From CAVQKZ01 sp963837325 (GTDB taxonomy: Bacteria > Actinomycetota > Actinomycetes > Mycobacteriales > Jatrophihabitantaceae), in the NCBI GenBank assembly GCA_963837325.1, contig CAWIMV010000001.1, forward strand, positions 930,001-994,000: a DNA stretch of 64,000 nucleotides. The letters are read 5' to 3'. Shown here piece by piece: positions 50,820 through 59,598 of the stretch. A program made the position numbers and the translations under genes. Each line of letters opens with the position of its first letter. The stretch's first letter is position 1. The notes under the pieces were generated by a model. The model was not told the DNA's origin and did not search any database. It was given only the letters and a program-made list of their open reading frames with translations.

Positions 50820-51404
50820 TCAGCCCTCGTCGGTGCCGGCCGTCTGCAGTGGCAGTCGCGCACCGAGCACGGCGAACGGGCGGGAATCTCCGGGGAACAG
50901 GTAGTGGCGGGCGAGATCGACGAAACCCACGTCGCGGTAGAGGCGAAACGCCCGGGTGTCGGCATCGGGCGTCGACAGCAGCATGGCGCGGTGGGCCAGA
51001 TCCCGCGCGAGCGAGGCCAGCAACCGCCGGCCGATTCCCCGGCCCTGGTACTCGGGCAGCACGTGCAGTTCGGACAGCTCGAAGGACTCAGCGAGCCAGT
51101 CAACGGCCGCCTCGCGGGTGAGCGCCTTGTACACCAGGTCGTGCCACCACTGTCCCGGCCGGGTCGTGTAGCCGTAGCCGAAGCCGATCAGGGTGCCGTC
51201 GCTTTCCAGCGCCGCGCGGCAGGCGAAGCCGTCGTTGACGGTGTGCCGACGCGCCGTGACGGCTCGCTGCGAGCCGGTGTAGCCCGGGTATTGCATCGCC
51301 TGGACGTAGATGTCCATTGCCTCGTCGACCCGCGCAGCGAATTGGGGACCCGCCCACGTCTGGATCTGCGGATCGCTCAGCGTGGGCGGTTGCGCGGACA
51401 GCAT
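50820..51404 (-). CDS. GNAT-family N-acetyltransferase (Rv2170-like)
   Basis: A 194-residue protein. The GNAT core is ELHVLPEYQGRGIGRRLLASLARD (acetyl-CoA pyrophosphate loop Q-x-x-G-x-G) and ADTRAFRLYRDVGFVDLARHYLFPGD. A GNAT protein occupies this place near Rv2170 in M. tuberculosis (from memory). ATG 51404 is preferred over GTG 51422 because CACGAT (51411-51416) lies 6 bp upstream. The acceptor is unknown. Confidence 0.85.
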   Translation of the reverse strand: MLSAQPPTLSDPQIQTWAGPQFAARVDEAMDIYVQAMQYPGYTGSQRAVTARRHTVNDGFACRAALESDGTLIGFGYGYTTRPGQWWHDLVYKALTREAAVDWLAESFELSELHVLPEYQGRGIGRRLLASLARDLAHRAMLLSTPDADTRAFRLYRDVGFVDLARHYLFPGDSRPFAVLGARLPLQTAGTDEG

Positions 51405-51470
51405 GAGTCGATCGTGCCGCACGGCGGCGGATCTGCGAAGTTCCGGGTACCCAGCGGTTTGGACGGTCGG

Positions 51471-51938
51471 CTACGCGACGTCGGCGGGGGTCGCGCCGGT
51501 GAGGTGGACGAGTTCGGCGAACGTCGTGGGAAAGACCGCGTGCGGTATGCCACCGGCCGCCCAAACCCGCGGGTACTGCGCCAGCGCGGTGTCGATGATC
51601 GTCGGCAGCGGCCGGGGATGGCCGACCGGGGCAACGCCGCCGATGCGCTGGCCGGTTGCCTCGTAGACGAACTCCGGCGTCGCCCGGGACAGCTTGGCCG
51701 TGCCGACGAGGCGGGCGACCTTGGCCGTGTCGACCCGATGCGCTCCGCTCGTCAGCACCAGCAGCGGCGTCGCTTCGGCGGTCGAGAACACCAGCGAGTT
51801 GGCGATGGCTCCGACGTCAACGCCCACGAGTTCTGCGGCGGCAGCAGCAGTCGGCGCCGGAGCGCTCAGCACCTGCACTCGTCCGGCTAGGCCGGCTTCG
51901 GCGAGCACCGCATCGACGGCCGCACAGTTGGGATGCAC
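51471..51938 (-). CDS. YbaK/ProX-family aminoacyl-tRNA deacylase-like protein
   Basis: A 155-residue YbaK-fold protein: TAAAAAELVGVDVGAIANSLVF, LTSGAHRVDTAKVARLVG and TGQRIGGVAPVGHP. The Lys in VDTAKVA and the GGVAPVGH loop correspond to the active site that hydrolyses mischarged Cys-/Ala-tRNA. It lies 33 bp downstream of cysH on the same strand, possibly in the same transcript. Confidence 0.9.
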   Translation of the reverse strand: MHPNCAAVDAVLAEAGLAGRVQVLSAPAPTAAAAAELVGVDVGAIANSLVFSTAEATPLLVLTSGAHRVDTAKVARLVGTAKLSRATPEFVYEATGQRIGGVAPVGHPRPLPTIIDTALAQYPRVWAAGGIPHAVFPTTFAELVHLTGATPADVA

Positions 51939-51970
51939 TCTGCGACGCTATCGGCCGAACCCAACGCGAT

Positions 51971-52669
51971 TCAGTGCAGGCCGCACTCCGTCTTGGCCGT
52001 GCCGGCCCAGCGTCCGGCGCGAGCGTCCTCGCCGATGGCGATCCGCCGGGTGCACGGCGCGCATCCCACCGAACCGTAGCCGTCGGAGAGCAGCGGGTTG
52101 ACGATCACGTTGTGTTCGGCGATGTAAGTGTCGACGTCGTTCTGGGTCCAGGCCGCGATCGGGTTCAATTTCACCATCGAGCGCCGCGCATCCCACTCCA
52201 CGACCTTCGCGTCCGCGCGAGTAAGTGCCTCGTCGCGCCGTAGCCCGGAAGCCCAGGCGATATAAGGGCTCAAGCTCTCGCGCAGCGGCATGACCTTGCG
52301 CAACGCGCAGCACTGGTCGGGGTTGCGCTCGTAGAGTCGTGGCCCGAAACTCGCGTCCTGCTCGGCGACGCTGCGCTTCGGCGTAATGGTCCGCAGCGTC
52401 ACCGGCAACGTGGCGGCCACTGCATCACGGGTGCCGATCGTCTCCGCGAAGTGGTAGCCGGTGTCGAGGAACAACACGTCGACTCCCGGGCGGACCCGCG
52501 CGGCCAGGTGCGGCACCACGGCATCAGCCATCGACGACGTGACACACCAGCCGGACCCGAACTGTTCGTCGGCCCAGGTGAGCACCTCGATCGCCGAAGC
52601 GCTCGCCAACTCCTCGCCAGCGCGCTCGGCGAGCGCCCGCAGTTCTTCGCGCGTGCCTACAGCAACCAT
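51971..52669 (-). CDS. cysH: adenylyl-sulfate (APS) reductase, CysH type
   Basis: A 232-residue reductase with the PP-loop region WCVTSSMADAVV, FLDTGYHF, the [4Fe-4S] cysteines in DQCCALRK and CAPCTRR, and the C-terminal catalytic ECGLH. The CC...CxxC pattern indicates APS rather than PAPS reduction. It makes sulfite for the next gene product. The ATG overlaps the sulfite reductase gene by 13 bp. Confidence 0.94.
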   Translation of the reverse strand: MVAVGTREELRALAERAGEELASASAIEVLTWADEQFGSGWCVTSSMADAVVPHLAARVRPGVDVLFLDTGYHFAETIGTRDAVAATLPVTLRTITPKRSVAEQDASFGPRLYERNPDQCCALRKVMPLRESLSPYIAWASGLRRDEALTRADAKVVEWDARRSMVKLNPIAAWTQNDVDTYIAEHNVIVNPLLSDGYGSVGCAPCTRRIAIGEDARAGRWAGTAKTECGLH

Positions 52670-54300
52670 GCTTCCTCCGCTCGGCTTACATAAGCCGCGA
52701 AGGGTTCCCCTTCTTCCCTGCGCTCCAGATATCCGCGCAACACCCGTTCGGCGTAGTCCGGCGCCTCTTCGGCGCTGACCCGCAATCCCTTGAATTTGAG
52801 GCCGAAGGCGGCGTCGGTGCCCATCTGGCCGCCGAGATGCACCTGGAACGCCTCGACATCGCCGTCAACGCCCTTCTGCACCATGCCCTTGAAGCCGATG
52901 TCGGCGACCTGGAAGCGGGCGCAGGAATTCGGGCAGCCGTTGACATTGATGGTGATCGGGGTGTCGAAGTCGGGCAGGCGCTTCTCCATCTCGTGCCGGA
53001 TCGTCTCGGCCCGGCCCTTGGTTTCGACGAGGGCGAGCTTGCAGAACTCGATCCCGGTGCAGGCGATCGTGCCGCGGTGGAATGCGGACGGACGCACCGT
53101 GAGCCCGATCAGCGACAGCTCGTCGATGAGCGCTTCGCGCCTGGCGGGACTGACGTCGAGCACGACCACGCCCTGCTGGGCAGTGAGCCGTACGCGCCCC
53201 TTGCCGTGCTGCTCGGCCAGGCCCGCGAGCTCGTGCAGCGCGGTGCCGGACGTGCGGCCGGAGTTCGTCGTGGCCCCGACCGAGAGCAGGCCATCCTGCT
53301 GGGGCGAGACGCCCGTGTGATCGCGGTGCGCCGGCGACGCCGGGGGGGCCGGCCCGTCGGGCAATGCCCGGCCGAGGTATTCGGCTTCGAGAACCTCGCG
53401 GTACTTCGCCGGTCCCCAGTCGGCCATCAAGAACTTCAGCCGGGCGTGGTTGCGCGAGCGTCGGTAGCCGTAGTCGCGGAAGATCCCGGTGACGCCGGCC
53501 CAGACCTCGCTCACTTCGTCGGGGCGTACGAACACTCCTAGCCGCTCGGCGAATCTCGGGTTGGTCGACAGCCCGCCGCCCACCCACAGGTCGAAGCCCG
53601 GTGTGCCGTCGGGACCGATCACGCCGACGAACGACACGTCGTTGATCTCGTGGTTGGTGCAGTGTCGGGAGCAGCCGGACACCGAGGTCTTGTACTTGCG
53701 GGGCAGGTTCGAAAACGCCGGATCGCCCACGTACTTCTCGGCCAGCTCGGCGAGGACCGCGCTTGCGTCGAGTACCGAGTCCGTCGCCACGCCTTCGAGC
53801 GGACAACCCAGCATCACGCGGGGCGTGTCGCCGCACGCCTCGGTCGTGGACAGACCGACGGCCTCGAGCTTCGTCCAGATCGCCGGAACGTCCTCGACCC
53901 GGATCCAGTGCAGTTGGACGTTCTGCCGATCGGTGATGTCGGCGATGTCGCGGCCGTACGTCGTCGCGATGTCGGCTATCACCCGCAGCTGCTCACTGGT
54001 CAACGCACCGCCGTCGATGCGAATGCGCAGCATGAAGAACTCGGCTTCGAGCTCCTCTGGCTCGAGCGTCGCGGTGGCGCCGCCAGGGATACCCTGCCGC
54101 CGCTGCGTGTACAGCCCGAACCAGCGGAACCGGTTGCGCAGGTCGACCGGGTCGATACCGGCGAAACCGGTGTGTTGGTAGATGTCGATGATGCGCTGGC
54201 GGACGGCCAAGCCGTCACTGTCGCGTTTCGCCCGCTCGCTGGCGTTGAGCGGCTCGCGGTATCCGAGGGCCCACTGGCCCTGACCCTTGCGCGCAGGCAT
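52657..54300 (-). CDS. sir: ferredoxin-sulfite reductase (SirA/NirA type)
   Basis: A 547-residue siroheme/[4Fe-4S] enzyme: RFRWFGLYTQRRQGIPGG, KYKTSVSGCSRHC, CTGIEFCKLALVETK and NVNGCPNSCARFQVADIG, in which the cluster and siroheme cysteines are present. A Tyr-x6-Trp near the C-terminus (YVSRAEEAW) aligns with the active-site-adjacent tail of the mycobacterial enzyme. It reduces sulfite to sulfide. The ATG has GGAAGGA upstream, and a leader peptide ORF precedes it. Siroheme could come from the CysG fusion at 57.0 kb. Confidence 0.93.
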   Translation of the reverse strand: MPARKGQGQWALGYREPLNASERAKRDSDGLAVRQRIIDIYQHTGFAGIDPVDLRNRFRWFGLYTQRRQGIPGGATATLEPEELEAEFFMLRIRIDGGALTSEQLRVIADIATTYGRDIADITDRQNVQLHWIRVEDVPAIWTKLEAVGLSTTEACGDTPRVMLGCPLEGVATDSVLDASAVLAELAEKYVGDPAFSNLPRKYKTSVSGCSRHCTNHEINDVSFVGVIGPDGTPGFDLWVGGGLSTNPRFAERLGVFVRPDEVSEVWAGVTGIFRDYGYRRSRNHARLKFLMADWGPAKYREVLEAEYLGRALPDGPAPPASPAHRDHTGVSPQQDGLLSVGATTNSGRTSGTALHELAGLAEQHGKGRVRLTAQQGVVVLDVSPARREALIDELSLIGLTVRPSAFHRGTIACTGIEFCKLALVETKGRAETIRHEMEKRLPDFDTPITINVNGCPNSCARFQVADIGFKGMVQKGVDGDVEAFQVHLGGQMGTDAAFGLKFKGLRVSAEEAPDYAERVLRGYLERREEGEPFAAYVSRAEEAWLL

Positions 54301-54370
54301 TACTGGCGTTCCTTCCGCTGTGTCGGTACGGAGCTGTGCGCCCGAGGCCGGCGAGGGCTGGCGGCTCGGG

Positions 54371-54460
54371 TCAGTCCGAGAATCGACAAGCTGCGGAGAT
54401 CACGCGCTGCAAATCGACATGGCGGCGCACGGTGAGCGCGAAGCCGGTGTGTCGATGCAT
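54371..54460 (-). CDS. putative leader peptide of the sir-cysH operon
   Basis: A 29-residue ORF that ends 70 bp before the sir start. Its middle is RRHVDLQRVISAACR, which fits the pattern HVDLxRVxSAxCR of the short leader peptides I know upstream of sulfur-assimilation genes in streptomycetes. A Cys codon lies near the end, consistent with cysteine-sensing attenuation. Between its stop and sir there is a GC-rich CGAGCC...GGCCTCGG stretch that could sequester the sir ribosome site. Confidence 0.75.
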   Translation of the reverse strand: MHRHTGFALTVRRHVDLQRVISAACRFSD

Positions 54461-54775
54461 GTATTCAGGGTCCCATGCCGGTGCAAACGATGCGAATTTC
54501 GGGGGTGGAGGTCACAGGGGGCTTTGGGGGACTGCGCACCGTGGGCGGGTCGTTTCGTGGTGGCTCGGCGCCGGCTGCCGGGTCTGCTCGGGGTGTCAGT
54601 TGAAAAGCGGCGGCGACGGAGGGAGTTGCGCGGTGCCTTGCCTGGGTCGCCGGCTTGCGGCTTGTCCGTGGGTCACCTGGCACTCACGATTTCATGATCA
54701 AACTCACGTCTAATGCCTTTGTCGGACAAGGCGAAAGTGCTTGCCGCTGTCAGGGTCAGATGGTATATTGAACGC
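54461..54775. other. 315-bp divergent region upstream of the leader peptide and the second HNH gene
   Basis: A GC-rich stretch without a credible gene: the open frames here have no family features or ribosome sites. The right end holds the HNH promoter. The leader promoter must lie near 54461-54500, with a possible minus-strand TTTGCA but no clear -10. Confidence 0.4.
54728..54775 (+). promoter_or_regulatory. leaderless RecA-NDp/PafBC-like promoter of HNH gene 2
   Basis: CTGTCAGGG (54747-54755), N8, TATATT (54764-54769) fits the RecA-independent DNA-damage promoter consensus TTGTCRGTG-N8-TAnnnT with the exact 8-bp spacing. The ATG follows after 6 bp. The 15-bp upstream block AAGGCGAAAGTGCTT (54728-54742) is shared with the promoter at 2821. 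Confidence 0.75.
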
Positions 54776-56080
54776 ATGTTCGACGAGACCTTCCAGGATG
54801 GTCCTGCCTCGGTCCTCGCGCGGCTCAAGACGGTCGTGGATGAACTACAGCACCTTGAGCTGACGACCCTGCCCGGCGATGAGGTTCTAGCCCTGCTGCG
54901 TGATCTCGAAGTTCAGAAGCGGCGCCTGGCGCCCGTCGATCACGCGTTGATCGCAGAGATCGAGTCCCGCGGGCTGGCCCACGAACGCGCCTGCCGCAAT
55001 ACGGCGGGGTTGTTGACCCAGTTGTTGCGGATCGCCCCATCCGAGGCGACAGGCCGGGTGCGTGCCGCGGCGGAGCTGGGTCCGCGGCGCGGGCTGACCG
55101 GACAGGCACTGCCGCCGGTGTTCGCGCCGGTCGCCGCCGCCCAAGCCGCCGGGACCATCTCCTCGACCCACGCCCGGGTCGTGACGGCCACGATCGACGC
55201 CCTGCCGGCGGCCGTGCAAGTCGAGCACGAGGAGTGGGTGCAACAGTTCCTCCTCGAGCAGGCGGCCGAACTGGACCCGGCCCTGCTCAAGCAGGTCGCG
55301 CGGCGGATCGTCGACACCCTGGACCCCGACGGCACCCTGACCGAGGAACGCGACCGCCACCGTCGCCGCGACCTCACGGTGCGGCAGCGCCGCGACGGCT
55401 CGGCCCACCTCGACGGGGAGTTGACGGCGATCTGCGCCGAAGCCCTCCTCGCGGTCCTGGACTCGGTGGCCAAGCCCGCGGCCTCCGAGCAGGACGGCAC
55501 CCGCGACCCCCGCACCCCCGGACAACGCCGCCACGACGGCCTCCAAGACGCCCTGCTGACCCTGCTGCGTAGCGGTGAGCTGCCCGCGTGTAACGGCGTC
55601 GCCGCCACCATCGTCCTCACCATGACCGACCAACAAGCCGAAACCACGACTGGGCTCGTCACGACCGGGCACGGGGCGCTCATCTCCGTCGAGCAGGCCT
55701 TGAGCCTGACCGGCGACGCCCGCCTCATCCCCGTCACCCTCACCAAAACCCGCGAGATCACCGCCTACGGCGACACCCACCGCATCTTCACCGAAGGCCA
55801 ACGCCTAGCCATGATCGCCCGCGACCAAGGCTGCTCATTCCCCGCCTGCACCGTCGGACCAGCCTGGTGCCAAGCCCACCACATCACCGACTACTCGATA
55901 ACCAGACGCACCTCCGTCGACGACGGAACCCTGCTCTGCGGCTACCACCACCGCGAACACCCCACCCTCGGCTGGACCTGCACCATGACCAACGGCACCC
56001 CACACTGGACCCCACCAGCCTGGATCGACCCCACCCAAACACCCCGACGCAACCGAACCCACGACCTACTCGGCGTATGA
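54776..56080 (+). CDS. DUF222 / 13E12-type HNH endonuclease domain protein
   Basis: An intact 434-residue family member. The DUF222 region (about 1-290) has LAPVDHALIAEIESRGLAHERACRNTAGLL and HARVVTATIDALP. The C-terminal HNH domain has ARDQGCSFPACTVGPAWCQAHHITDYS and LLCGYHHREHPTLGW. ATG 54776 is the start because the leaderless -10 is 6 bp upstream; an ATG at 54713 would run through the promoter. Such genes are multicopy in actinobacteria and often damage-induced. It is the functional paralogue of the frameshifted copy at 2.9 kb, although the two differ clearly in sequence. Confidence 0.9.
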   Translation: MFDETFQDGPASVLARLKTVVDELQHLELTTLPGDEVLALLRDLEVQKRRLAPVDHALIAEIESRGLAHERACRNTAGLLTQLLRIAPSEATGRVRAAAELGPRRGLTGQALPPVFAPVAAAQAAGTISSTHARVVTATIDALPAAVQVEHEEWVQQFLLEQAAELDPALLKQVARRIVDTLDPDGTLTEERDRHRRRDLTVRQRRDGSAHLDGELTAICAEALLAVLDSVAKPAASEQDGTRDPRTPGQRRHDGLQDALLTLLRSGELPACNGVAATIVLTMTDQQAETTTGLVTTGHGALISVEQALSLTGDARLIPVTLTKTREITAYGDTHRIFTEGQRLAMIARDQGCSFPACTVGPAWCQAHHITDYSITRRTSVDDGTLLCGYHHREHPTLGWTCTMTNGTPHWTPPAWIDPTQTPRRNRTHDLLGV

Positions 56081-56094
56081 CCCGCCCTGACCCG

Positions 56095-56871
56095 TCAACG
56101 CAGCGGCGCGGCGATCAGGGGGATACGGCGCTGCAGGTCGTCCAGTGACCGTTGCGATCGCTCGGGCTCACCGACGGACATCAGGTTGACCATCCCTTCA
56201 TCGCCGGCTGCGGCCGCGACGGGGATTCGGTCGAGCATGACCTGGATGCGACCGGGCACGGCGCGCAGGATCTCCAGCGCGCTGAAGACACCGTAGGTCG
56301 AGGCGATGAGCTCAAGCCGCTGAGCAGCCAGGGCGGGGCCGATGTCCGTCCACAGCGGCACGCAGTTCCAGGCGATGAATGCGAGCTCCAGCAGCGCGGT
56401 GCTCGGTCCGGCTAGGTCCCAGTCGAAGACGCCGACCAGTTCATCGCCGTCGAAGCACGCGTTGTACGGCGCGATGTCGTTGTGCCCGATCAAGGTGGGC
56501 GAACCGACGTCGAAGAACCGCCACGGACCGGGGTGGGTGAACCCGGCCACCTCATGGTGCAGCTGGCGCGTCCACGTCACGAGCGAGACGAGTTGGCCGG
56601 GGGAGAGCGCGTCGTCATCGTTGACGACGTGCCCAGGCAGGAAGGTCAGAATTTCGTGGCCGTCGTCGTCGAAGCCGAGAACCTTGGGGATGTGTGGCAG
56701 CCGTGGAGCTAGATAGTCGAGCAGCGCATGCACAGCCGGCGTCCACGGTCCGGTGGCGCGATGGACCGTATCCCCGAACCGCCGGACACTACTGACGTTG
56801 CCACCGGGCAGCTTCTCGCCCAAGCCGCCGATCGCCGATGGCGGGTCAGCTGGTTGGTTCGGCTGCGACAT
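56095..56871 (-). CDS. aminoglycoside-phosphotransferase (APH)-fold protein
   Basis: A 258-residue small kinase-like protein: LIGHNDIAPYNACF (Brenner-type H-x-D-x4-N catalytic loop) and GVFDWDLAGPSTALLELAF (metal-binding DFD-like DWD). The N-terminal lobe is short (GNVSSVRRFGDTVHR). Such proteins phosphorylate varied small molecules; resistance function is not implied. It converges on the HNH gene with 14 bp between stops. Confidence 0.85.
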   Translation of the reverse strand: MSQPNQPADPPSAIGGLGEKLPGGNVSSVRRFGDTVHRATGPWTPAVHALLDYLAPRLPHIPKVLGFDDDGHEILTFLPGHVVNDDDALSPGQLVSLVTWTRQLHHEVAGFTHPGPWRFFDVGSPTLIGHNDIAPYNACFDGDELVGVFDWDLAGPSTALLELAFIAWNCVPLWTDIGPALAAQRLELIASTYGVFSALEILRAVPGRIQVMLDRIPVAAAAGDEGMVNLMSVGEPERSQRSLDDLQRRIPLIAAPLR

Positions 56872-57015
56872 CGTCGGACTCGGCGACGACGACCAGATGG
56901 CTGTCGAGGTCGCGCATCGAAGAAGAGGTTTCGACGGGCACGGGGCGAACCGTACAACCGCGCGCCCCGGACCGACGCCGAGCGCGGGAACGCCACAACC
57001 GGGAGAATGATCCGC

Positions 57016-58227
<1,212 letters not shown>

Positions 58228-58289
58228 CCTGGACGGGGCGCTCCCTCCGGCCGCCCTCACTGAGGCCGCCACTCCGAGTATTAGAACGC

Positions 58290-58335
58290 TTGCACGAACA
58301 ACCGGTCGTCCGCTATGCTTCGAACAGACGTTCGA
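58290..58335 (+). promoter_or_regulatory. LexA-controlled promoter with two SOS boxes
   Basis: TTGCAC (58290-58295), 18 bp, TATGCT (58314-58319) forms a promoter. A perfect palindrome TCGAACAGACGTTCGA (58320-58335) matches the CGAAC-N4-GTTCG SOS box and covers the expected start site. A second, one-mismatch box CGAAC-N4-GGTCG (58295-58308) sits between -35 and -10. LexA binding here should repress the HEPN-methyltransferase-dinB genes until DNA damage. Confidence 0.85.
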
Positions 58336-58353
58336 CAGGGGTGAGAGACGACG

Positions 58354-58797
58354 ATGAGTGCCCGATCCGCAACGCGATCCACAACGCGCCCCAGCGTGCC
58401 GCGCCCTGGGGTACCGGCCTCCGCCCGGGCGGTGCTCGCCCAGGCGCGGGCCGTCCTGACCGAGGCGGCGAGTGCCGATTCCGCAGGCGAACGCTTCCGG
58501 CTGGCCCACCTGGGTGCCTTGCGCACGGCCGCCGCGGTCTTCGCCGATCGCGGCCGGCCGTCTTCGGCGCGGCGACGCCTGGTCAGCGCCTGGGTGCTCC
58601 TGGAATCCGTCGCTCCCGAGTTCGCTGAATGGGCCGGCTACTTCGCAGCCGGCGCCACCGCGCGTGCCGCGGTCGAGGCCGGTGCGGTGAGTGCCGTGAG
58701 CTGGCGTGACGCCGACGACCAATTGCGGGCGGCCGGCGAGTTCCTGATGCTGGTCGAGGCGTCACTGGGCCTGCTCGCGGCGCCGTTGGCCAGCTGA
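58354..58797 (+). CDS. SAV_6107-family HEPN domain protein
   Basis: A 147-residue, mostly helical protein (Ala-rich): SARAVLAQARAVLTEAASADSAGERFRLAHLGALRTAAAVFAD and RRLVSAWVLLESVAPEFAEWAGYFA, as in the actinobacterial SAV_6107 HEPN family found near dinB. The R-x4-6-H RNase motif of catalytic HEPN toxins is not evident. It is the first gene after the SOS promoter, so it is likely damage-induced; its role is unknown. Confidence 0.8.
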   Translation: MSARSATRSTTRPSVPRPGVPASARAVLAQARAVLTEAASADSAGERFRLAHLGALRTAAAVFADRGRPSSARRRLVSAWVLLESVAPEFAEWAGYFAAGATARAAVEAGAVSAVSWRDADDQLRAAGEFLMLVEASLGLLAAPLAS

Positions 58798-58849
58798 CGT
58801 CGGACCTCCGCGCTCGACGGATGGGCCGCCCGTTGTCGCTTTGCCCGGC

Positions 58850-58855
58850 TAGGGT
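58850..58855 (+). promoter_or_regulatory. -10 hexamer (TAGGGT), internal promoter of methyltransferase-dinB
   Basis: TAGGGT lies 6 bp before the GTG at 58862, giving the two downstream genes a possible LexA-independent leaderless transcript. Confidence 0.4.
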
Positions 58856-58861
58856 CGACGA

Positions 58862-59596
58862 GTGCAGAACGAGACCCGCCGCGAGCCGCTTTCCGGCCGC
58901 CAGCGTCTCGTCTGGCAGTTGCTCGCCACTGCCGTCAATTCGCTCACTTCGGGCGGGAAACCGGCCGCAGTACTCGATTGCGGCGGCGGTAGCGGCAGTT
59001 TCGCCGTACCGCTCGCCCGAGCCGGGGCCCACGTCACGGTGGTCGACGTCAGCGTCGATGCCCTGGCCACCTTGAGCCGCCGGGCCGATGAAGCCGGCGT
59101 GGCCGACCGGGTCCGCCCGGTCCAGTGCGACGTTGAAGCGCTCGCCGAGTCGGTAAGCGCTGCGTCGTTCGATCTCGTCCTGGCCCACGGCATCCTCGAG
59201 GCCGTCGACCACGTGGCATCCGCTTTCGACGCGATCGCGGCCACGGTGCGCCCGGGTGGCCTGCTGAGCGTCCTCGTCGGGAATCCGGTGGCCGCGGTGC
59301 TCGCCCGGGCGCTGGCCGGAGACGTGCCCGCCGCGCTGCGCGAACTTCGGGGCCTCGACAGCGACTTCGGGCACCCGGGTCCGGATGCGGTCGAGGCGAT
59401 GTGCCGGGCGGCCGGACTCAGCATCGAGCAGGTGCACGGCATCGGGGTGTTCGCCGAGCTGGTTCCCGGCGCAGCACTCGACGCACCGGGCGCGCTCGAG
59501 GCCCTCGCCGATCTGGAGGCCGAGACCGCCGCTCGTTCGCCATTCTGCGACATAGCCAGCCGGGTGCACGTCCTGGCCCGCCGCCCGCAGGGCTAG
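58862..59596 (+). CDS. class I SAM-dependent methyltransferase
   Basis: A 244-residue protein: RLVWQLLATAVNSL, AAVLDCGGGSGSFAVPLARAGAHVTVVDVS, CDVEALAESV and DLVLAHGILEAVDHV. The conserved placement before dinB in actinobacteria suggests a link to repair or tRNA/DNA metabolism, but the substrate is not known. It is 2 bp upstream of dinB. Confidence 0.87.
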   Translation: MQNETRREPLSGRQRLVWQLLATAVNSLTSGGKPAAVLDCGGGSGSFAVPLARAGAHVTVVDVSVDALATLSRRADEAGVADRVRPVQCDVEALAESVSAASFDLVLAHGILEAVDHVASAFDAIAATVRPGGLLSVLVGNPVAAVLARALAGDVPAALRELRGLDSDFGHPGPDAVEAMCRAAGLSIEQVHGIGVFAELVPGAALDAPGALEALADLEAETAARSPFCDIASRVHVLARRPQG

Positions 59597-59598
59597 TC

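Noticed and set aside
54301..54460. SAM or TPP riboswitch upstream of sulfite reductase
   Set aside because: None of the conserved aptamer strings is present; the leader peptide explains the region better.
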